From Brachycybe producta (lineage: Eukaryota; Arthropoda; Diplopoda; Playtdesmida; Andrognathidae), in contig JAUPFP010000044.1 in NCBI GenBank assembly GCA_036925085.1, positions 248,001 through 312,000 of the forward strand: DNA of 64,000 nucleotides, read 5' to 3'. The position numbers were made by a program, and so were the translations under genes. Under the pieces are notes generated by a model. The model was not told the DNA's origin and ran no database searches. It worked only from the letters and a program-made list of their open reading frames with translations. Positions 56,587-64,000 of this stretch are shown piece by piece (within the stretch, counting starts at the first letter, position 1; every line of letters begins with the position of its first letter).

Positions 56587-59216
56587 GAGGTTTGATTTTT
56601 AGGGTTATGATAATAATAATAATAATATGAGAGCCCCTATATATATATATATAAATATATAAGAAACCGATTTGAGGGTGCTTTTCTTATAAGATGGTTT
56701 TTCCTATTTTTGCCGCCCATCTAGTCAACTATCAAAAGGGAAATGTGGTCGTAGGAGGTGGAGAAGAGGTGGGTCTGGGTGGAAACAGGTCGCGTCCCTT
56801 TTTCCCTCCTCCTCCTCCTCCTTCTTGCCGCAGATCCATCTAAATAGAACGCCCTTACCCCCCTCCTCCCTTCCTATATAAGAAGAAGAACGGTCCACAC
56901 CCCGTTCTCCTTCTAAACATTTATATATAAATTGAAAGAATAAAAAACCAAGATGAAAATGAAAAAGCGTCATCATAAATTATTTCTTGGGACCTTTTTG
57001 AGTCCACCCCCTCCCCTTCCCCTTTTGTATATTAGGTGATTTCTTTTAGGGGGGCTATATAGGACCTATAGATATTTTAATATGGAAGTCCATCATTTCT
57101 AAGGCTTCATGGGTGAAGTTTTTTTTTCTGTTGTTGCAACTTTTGCCCCCTTAAAAGGCTTTTCATGTGTGATCGACTGGAAAATTCGTTCGGCGGCAAA
57201 AGTGTCAACTAGAACTAAGCAACTATAGGGGCTTAAGTAAAGATAAGATATATAGGGCATAAATATATTTTGAAAAAAAAAGTCGCACTTATTTTGCTCA
57301 GTCACATCCACAAATGAACACTGATATATAGAGAAGTGATTTAATGAAATTTGCATATTTTTTTGCATTTTATACAAAAAATCTTTAGTATAGGCCTATA
57401 AGATGTTGAAAATTGATAAGAAATGAATGTCACAAAAGGATTTTTTTTATGATTATTTTCATTTATGTTTTATTATAAACAATTCATGGCAGTTTAAATC
57501 ACAAGAAACACTTTGACAAAACAAAAAATTGAAAATTAACATTTTTTCGTATCATTTTCAATAATCCATATAGTTTATTTTAAAAGATATATAGAGATAT
57601 ATATATAAGAGATATATATATAAAGATATAAAGATATATACACACAAAAATACCGTTAAACTGCTTCGTTTTATTATTCTAGTTTCTAATATATAGATAG
57701 GCCTATCGTTTTCCTAAACGTTTTACTTAAAAAGAGTAATTTTATGTGAGTAATTTTATGAAAATAAACTTTTTATGACAGATTATTTTTAAAAAATGTT
57801 AATATTATTTTTTAGATATTCTGAAATTTATTTTGGCCCAAATTAAATTTAAAAATTTAAATGGAGAATATAAAATTTACTATAAAATTTTTTCAAAGAT
57901 ATAGTGAAAATCTGCTTCATTTCTAATTATTTATTTAGGCTTACTCTTCTAGTTTCTAAAACACTTTCAATGCTTTTTGAATAATGCTTCTGAAGGTGAA
58001 CGATTTTAGGTAAAATGGTTTTATATGAAAATGTAGAAAACGGAACACATCCTTTAAGTTTTAATGTTCATTAGGTGAAAAGGTTTATAGGTTTATTGTC
58101 ATTTAGGTGAAAAAATATTTCTTATATTTGGTTTAAGTCTTAATTGTTTTGATGAAGTGTTTTTAGGTAAAATGTCTTGATAGCATGCAGGTATTATTTT
58201 ACTTGTTCTATTACATTTGCATATTTTTTTTTTTGCAAATGACTACTTAATTTTAATAAATAAACTTTTGCAAACTTTGTGTTTTTCTCTTATAATAAAT
58301 ATTCTACACATTTTTGTGAACATTTTATATATTTTGTAAGAACATATGGTTGTCAAAAAAAAGTGAAAATTCAACTATGAATTGAGGTTGAAGGGGGGGG
58401 GGGAAGAGAGAGAGGGAGAGAGAGAGAGGGAGATGGGGTAGAAAGTGAGGTACATGACTGAGCACTACTCTTCTTTTTTTCCCTCAAAAAGTTCTAAACA
58501 ATTTTGTTAAATTCTATGAAAGAAATAGGCCTAAACATGGACAAGGGGGGGGGGGGAACATTAGAAAAGGGGGGAGAGAGAATTCAATGGCTAGTCAAGT
58601 CTTGAAAAGACGTCCATTTGACGGTATGAAAACTCAGCAAGGAACATGTAGTTCTTAGCGGGGTTCCATGTTGACAACACCACTGAATAGGCCACTGTGG
58701 CGGCGGTGGCGGCTCGTCAAAACTCACATATAGGTATAGAGACTATACATTTGGAGCCCCATGAACAGGACATCATGTGAATGTTGTCACAAAAAAAAAA
58801 GACCCACATTTAGGGTCTGTACATTAGAAGAAGAAAAAAAAAATGGACATTTATTCATGATATAGAAAATGTTCTCTTAAAAATGCCGATTTGTACCAAA
58901 TATATTTATACTTTTCAGTAAAAATCACAATGTATATTTTTTTTTCTATTGCAAAAAGCCCTATATAACTGAATATCACATTAATACATTGTATGAATAC
59001 ATTTTCAAAAGGCCTTCCTTTTGAATTCGGACCAAAACACCTTTTTGCCTGGAAAAACAAACTAGGCCCTACTATCGGTCCCTACTATAATGCTTCATGC
59101 AGATATAGGCTATATATTTTGCCGCATTTTTTTTTATGAAAATACACATTCAAATATGTAAATTATTTCTTATTTTGAAAATGGAACGCTTAATGCAAAT
59201 TGCAAACTATATATAC
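56587..59216. other. Gene-free; GC-richer blocks at 56740-56920 and 58585-58740
   Basis: The first block is purine/pyrimidine-skewed (CTC repeats). The second has balanced composition (GTGGCGGCGGTGGCGGCTCG) and is open in one minus frame for about 45 codons, but no start, splice partner or known motif was recognised. 57590-57640 has TA/GA-rich short repeats. Confidence 0.45.
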
Positions 59217-59527
59217 CAGCGGTCGCCAACCTTTCGGACCTCACGGACCATTAAATTCATAATTTTAAATCCCGCGCGGACCACTAATATGAATTGTTTT
59301 TAAAAAGATAAATACATTTGTCAAATAATGATCAGAGAACTTCCATTTTATTAATTATGAAAGTCACCTATTTAATGTATAAGGCGAAAATTGTCATTCA
59401 GAATATAAGAATTTCTTAAAATATTTTTTGTTTTATTATTAATAAAACAACAAAAAATGCAAATAATGTCCAGATTTTTCTGAGGACCAGCAAAATTTTC
59501 TCGCGGACCACCTGTTGGCGACTACTG
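59217..59527. mobile_element. hAT-type MITE (CAGCGGTCGCCAACC ends)
   Basis: Left CAGCGGTCGCCAACCTTTCG, right GACCACCTGTTGGCGACTACTG; subterminal CACGGACCA / GCGGACCACC. Flanks CTATATAC / ATATAAAC agree at 6 of 8 positions, an eroded 8-bp duplication. The CAG..CTG ends and GGACCA words are typical of animal hAT elements. Confidence 0.8.
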
Positions 59528-60637
59528 ATATAAACTATGTATAGGCTATAATGTTAGAAAATTTAATACATTTTATGGGAATCAAAAAAAAAATTATAAA
59601 AATATACTAAGTATAATATGTATTAGCCAACGGATAATTAACTGATATTAGTTAATTATTATAGCTATAACTATCAAAAGCAGTAACAAAAAATGATTTT
59701 CTAACATAAAAATTGTGTTATTTTATAAAATAGTAGGCCTACATTATATTAATAATATTTTTTTTATCAAAAACCGAGAATTGAAATGAAAGCTGGAAAT
59801 TTTTTTAAAAAAATATTTAAAAGCAATTTTGTAATATATTTAATAATATAGTCGGGTTGTTTTTGGCCTAAACATTGGCTTTTTAAAATAAAAGTTTTAG
59901 TAAAATTTTGTGTTTTTTTTTAGGAAATATTCAAAAGGTGAACAATTAGTACATTTTGAATTTTAAATTTTGTTACTGTATAACTTATTAATTATTAAAT
60001 ATATATTATGCAAACATTTGGCCTTATAACTAGTTATATAAACCTATAAAATCTTAGGGCACTATATGAAGGGCTATAGTGGCACTCAACGGATTGTTTT
60101 ATTGCATACTTATTGCATGGGTGGCGTTTGAAAAAGGTGAAATTTGGTGAAAATTTGGGCATAGACTTATTCAGAGTGAAGTTATACACTGAAATTCAGA
60201 GGAATTGTGTAGTACAGGATCTTTTTGAAACTTTGGAGAGAAAAAAAAAAAAACATGAAAATCTTGTTTTTAATTCCACGAGCGCAGCGAGCAAAAGATG
60301 TTTTTGTTAAAAAAAATGTCATTTTCTTATTTAAATATATATATTTACCATATATATATTAACCATTGCTGTTATTTTATCACACAGATATCACACAGAA
60401 CATGCAATGGTTCATTGCCTTTTTTAAATATAAAAAGGGCACATTGCCAATATATGCGGGGCGCCCATTTAAAGGGCTTCACGTATCTTTCAAATGCATG
60501 CACCCTTTATATTATTTGCATTTATTTTTCTTTCCAGTTTTTAATATTCTTGCAGGCTATAAACTAATCTTTCAGAACACTGAAATATTACACTAATATG
60601 CCTTATAAAAATACTACGTAAACTTTGTTAGACTATA
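59528..60637. other. Gene-free AT-rich region
   Basis: TAGGCCTA at 59734. A chance frame around 60113-60310 shows no family resemblance. No element borders identified. Confidence 0.45.
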
Positions 60638-60992
60638 TAGGATCGGATTTTTATGCAACATGCATGAAGCAAAATGTTTCTCAATTCGTGGCCCCAAATG
60701 CCAATTGTGAAGTATTCATCATGTATATCATCATTAGAGAGGATCTGCAATTAGGTCTAGATTATGCTTTTTTTTCTAATCATAAAGGCTGTTTAGAGGC
60801 TATAGATATGTCTGGTTACTATCAAAATTGTCGACTAGAGATTTCTAGCCTCTAACCAGTGTTTTTGATTAGAAAAAAACACAAAAACAACATAATTGTT
60901 GATATAAACGAGGGATTGTTACTTTATAATTAGCATTTGGGCCGCAGATTAAAAAACATTTGCTTTGATATTGCATATAAATTTGAGCCCTA
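60638..60992. mobile_element. Family K MITE, copy 2
   Basis: TAGGATCGGATTTTTATGCA at left, ATATAAATTTGAGCCCTA at right; central GGCTATAGATATGTCTGGTT and TCTAGCCTCTAACCAG. Target duplication not visible. Confidence 0.75.
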
Positions 60993-61329
60993 ATAATTCT
61001 TCAGTTGTCTATAATAAATTGTATACTTTATTTTTGTGTGTGTGACAATAACAAAAAAAGCAAAAGAAGATTTGTGATGACATTTTTGCTGTGACATTTT
61101 TGTTGCTTTTGATGTCTTAATTTGTAACTTTTAAATGTGACACATGTAGAGAGGGGGCCCTTTAAGAATGAGTCCTGAAACTATAGTTTATAGTTATTGA
61201 TATAATCCTTTTTTTTGGGGCCGAAAATATATGTTTCAATTCTATTATTATTTGTCCAGTTTAAGTCTATTGTTAAAAGTATAGTTCTTAAAAAAAGTCA
61301 AGATTTATATAAAGATATAAAGAGAGTGA

Positions 61330-61348
61330 ATGAGAGAGAGAGAGAGAT
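61330..61348. repeat. GA microsatellite
   Basis: GAGAGAGAGAGAGA in AT-rich flanks. The surrounding 60993-61817 has no gene; 61495-61508 is a G run. Confidence 0.8.
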
Positions 61349-61817
61349 AGGAGTATTATACCTAAAAGGATGTCAATTGAGACACTCAAATTTGCTAATC
61401 GGATTATTTGGTCAGAGTTGCGTTTTTATTTAAAAGGGGATTTAAAAAAATGTGATAAGATCTCCATGTATTTTAAAGGTATAGGGATTGGGATGAGGGG
61501 GGGGGTGTAGGACGAAAGTTACATGATTCTCAATGTGTGATAAGTACATAGAGAGAAGAATATACAACAAGAAGACAAACTTTGCTATCCATTTGTCTGT
61601 ATGGTAAATCCTATTTGCCCAAATACTTCAAACTGGATTGCTGTTCAAATTGTTCATCCTTTTTTTTTTCTTCTTCCTCTTTTGCTTTGCAATTTTAAGT
61701 ACAAACTTTTGAAGTACAAACTTTTTGAACATGTTTGACTTAGTGGGAGTGGGTGGACATATGGGATAGAAAAGGGGGGGGGGCGGTTATTTCTCATATT
61801 TGTTATAGGTTTGCATT

Positions 61818-62196
61818 CAGCTGAGACGATTCTAACTGAGGCAATGACAAGGGTTGGATGTGGAGGCTAGTATATTAACTAATATAAGTGGTTAAATAGC
61901 AAATGGCATATTATGCATTTGGAGTGGAACCTCATAAGAACAGAATAACTGCTCTCAGTTAGATGAAAATACTGCTAATTTATCTGTATTAGTTTTTGTA
62001 TTTTAAAATAAACTATATATTTCAAATTTTAATTTTATTCTTTGCTATTTGTAAATTTTTCTTTTTTTGAAAAATTGCATTCCATTCCGATCCGAATGCT
62101 ATTTAACCGGTGATTCTCTTTTATAGTACCTTCACGTCACTTTTAGCCTCCACCTCCAAACCCTTGGTGTCGTCTCAGTTAGAATCGCCCCAGCTG
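61818..62196. mobile_element. Inverted-repeat element (CAGCTGAGACGATTCTAAC ends)
   Basis: Left CAGCTGAGACGATTCTAACT then GGATGTGGAGGCTA; right TAGCCTCCACCTCC then CAGTTAGAATCGCCCCAGCTG. About 379 bp, arms about 55 bp with indels. Single copy in the window. Confidence 0.75.
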
Positions 62197-62924
62197 GAAC
62201 ACACTTTTATTTGTTATGTATATCGTTTAGGATACATTTAGTAAAGAGTGGACTGAGGGAGGGGGGAGGCCGGTGCCCTTTACATATATGTAGGCAAGAT
62301 CGGTATTGAAGATATTTTGTCACAAAAAAAACCCCTCTCTGATGGGGTAAAAAAAAAAGGACAAGAGACGGATTTGTCCAAAAAGAGTGTTTCGTATGTG
62401 TGTGTTTTGAAAAGTTTTTCCAAATTTTTTTTTTGTGTTCAGTCTTCTTCTTTTGCCTCCTGAATTTCAATAGATGGGTGCTCTGTGTATAGAGGGTATA
62501 ATATAAGAGTTTTTGAATTGAGATCTATTGTTGGTTCTTGTCTATATGGTTGTGAAGCAAGCAAAATGGGTATAACATCTTTTCAGTTGTGTTGGGGGCT
62601 ATAATATGGGTCCATCCATATAATATAATGGAAAGAGAGAGAGAGGGACAAATTTCCACCTCACCTTCTTCCCCTTTTTATCCAGAAATATCCCCTTTTT
62701 ATCCGGAAATTTCCCCCCCACCCCCTTGTAAAACTGTAACATTGAATTGGTCACCAATGGTAATATATAGAGAGGGGGGTCTAATATGGTGACACCACCT
62801 GGCATATTAGGGTATATTATCATCACTATTGTTATTATCTTGGCAACAAACTATAAGTTACATTATTTCAACAACAAAATATCTCATTTTAATATATTTA
62901 AACTAAATTAAGGATCATTTTGGG
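62197..62924. other. Gene-free; G/C-run rich
   Basis: Contains TATCCAGAAATATCCCC / TATCCGGAAATTTCCCC short direct repeat (62680-62715) and GA tract (62629-62646). Confidence 0.45.
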
Positions 62925-63097
62925 CGCGAATTTTTATGTAATATCAAGCAAAATTGTTTCTGCAATTATGCTTTTTTCTTTTAATTATATTAGCTGGTTA
63001 GAGGCTAGATGTCTGGTTACTATCAGTTGTCATCTAGAAAGTTCTAGCCTCTTTATTTCACAATTTGCTTGATATTTTGCATAGAAATTCTAACCCC
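62925..63097. mobile_element. Family K MITE, short copy
   Basis: GGGCGCGAATTTTTATGTAA, AGGCTAGATGTCTGGTTACT, and TTGATATTTTGCATAGAAAT near the right end. About half the length of copy 1, with the middle deleted. Confidence 0.7.
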
Positions 63098-63497
63098 CCC
63101 CTTAATGATCATTGTTATCATTACCAAGTGGCCCATACTATAATATAGTTTGTCCTAAAATTTACAATTTATAATAGATATTATGGGAAACTGAACGCAA
63201 CATAATTTTCATTAATAATATATTCAAAATTAATAAATTTTCTATATTTATTAAATTATTTTACATATTTTTATTAGATATTCTTTATTTAAATGTGTAT
63301 ATGTTTTTATGAGACACACTCTGTATAATAAACCATATGTCCCTTCTAAGGGTGTTGGAGGGTGAAAAACTCATTTTCATTAAAAAAAAAAAGATGTAAA
63401 GGCCTACAAAAGATTTATGCATATTTTTAATGAAAATAATATTAAATATAGGATGATATGGTTAACTAAACTATTAGTTTTATAGGAATTCATCTCT

Positions 63498-63677
63498 TAT
63501 GCCTTGTTTCCACTGGGGTGAAAACAAGAAATTTTTGAAAATTTCAACTGGTGAAAAGCTGAATAAACGTGACCTTTTGCCTATGTGATAGTGAATATAG
63601 GCGGGAGCCACGTTTCTTCTTTTTTTCAACAGTTGAAAATTTTTGAAATTTTCACTCCAGTGGAAACAAGGCATTAA
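63498..63677. mobile_element. Family E stem-loop MITE, copy 3
   Basis: TTATGCCTTGTTTCCACTGG and CCAGTGGAAACAAGGCATTA; the inner arms are again GGTGAAAA / TTTTCAC-type and ACGTG-containing. Confidence 0.87.
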
Positions 63678-64000
63678 GTTAAATCTTGTAACCATTTTTT
63701 TTAATAAAAAAATAGTTAGGCGTATACGGTTTTCATGTGTTTTAGTTATTGAAAATCGAATTAAATTTCAATTTTAATTATTATTTATTCAATTCAATTT
63801 TAGTTTTATATATAAAATACAAAATTACTTGATGTCTAGACTAAATTAATATACAATTTCAATATTAAATTAATTTCCTGTAATTGTTAGAATTAATGTT
63901 AATTAACTTTGTAGAAGAAAAAACAATGTGTAGGAAATTTGTACAGGGTGTTCTCAGAACGTTATTTAGAAGTATTACAATTATTTTGTTATAATATTTT
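63678..64000. other. AT-rich right end, nothing recognised
   Basis: No gene, element end or RNA signature seen up to the window edge. Confidence 0.4.

Noticed and set aside
57099-57377. 92-codon minus frame
   Set aside because: AT-rich, no recognisable motif or splice support; the length is not remarkable in a window of this size.

Overview
The window is nuclear DNA from an animal, most likely an invertebrate. Genes are split by GT-AG introns (one GC-AG) and spread thinly through AT-rich sequence full of microsatellites and short fold-back transposons (MITEs). The gene families (PIKfyve lipid kinase, a Golgi carbohydrate sulfotransferase, an Sp-family zinc-finger factor) are metazoan. The species cannot be named. 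The abundance of the word TAGGCCTA in the right half reminds me of echinoderm/hemichordate genomes, but that is recollection, not proof.

Layout. 1-8263 (+): the 3' part of a PIKfyve-type phosphatidylinositol-3-phosphate 5-kinase gene, 12 exons, 685 visible residues ending at a TAA; the 5' part lies outside the window. Every splice phase in the model is consistent, and its introns hold several MITEs. 9062-10486 (-): a two-exon membrane-anchored carbohydrate 6-O-sulfotransferase (CHST-like), convergent with PIKfyve. About 7.5-11.8 kb was then duplicated in tandem to about 11.8-16.5 kb, giving a second intact sulfotransferase (13201-14360, -) and a stranded copy of the last PIKfyve exon (12231-12418) that lost its splice acceptor. 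22185-22913 (-): the zinc-finger exon of an Sp5-like transcription factor whose 5' side is unresolved. No convincing gene was found from about 23 kb to 64 kb.

The gene-poor 40 kb is a graveyard of non-autonomous DNA transposons. I define at least ten recurrent families by shared ends: family A (ends with the word CTAGAAGGGTAG); B (about 310 bp, 7 copies); C (GGTGGGACGAATCC ends); D (iterated ACTATC hexamers); E (about 185 bp stem-loop); F (hairpins with GC boxes and CCAAT boxes); H (about 170 bp); J; K (hAT-type, one copy with an exact 8-bp target-site duplication); M (TTAA-flanked). The most striking single elements are a 598-bp Mutator-like fold-back with exact 9-bp target-site duplications and a head-to-head array of telomere-like TTAGG repeats at its centre (37517-38114), and an inverted duplication of about 0.8-1 kb whose two copies lie 32 kb apart (17475-18306 and 50093-51065).

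The three gene types have no evident shared pathway: PIKfyve acts on endosomal lipids, the sulfotransferases act on glycans in the Golgi, and the Sp factor acts in the nucleus. I see no operon-like or defence-system logic. The best biology here is the recent sulfotransferase duplication that dragged along a kinase exon, and the MITE ecology. Transposon identifications rest on visible terminal repeats and target-site duplications only; no database search was possible.
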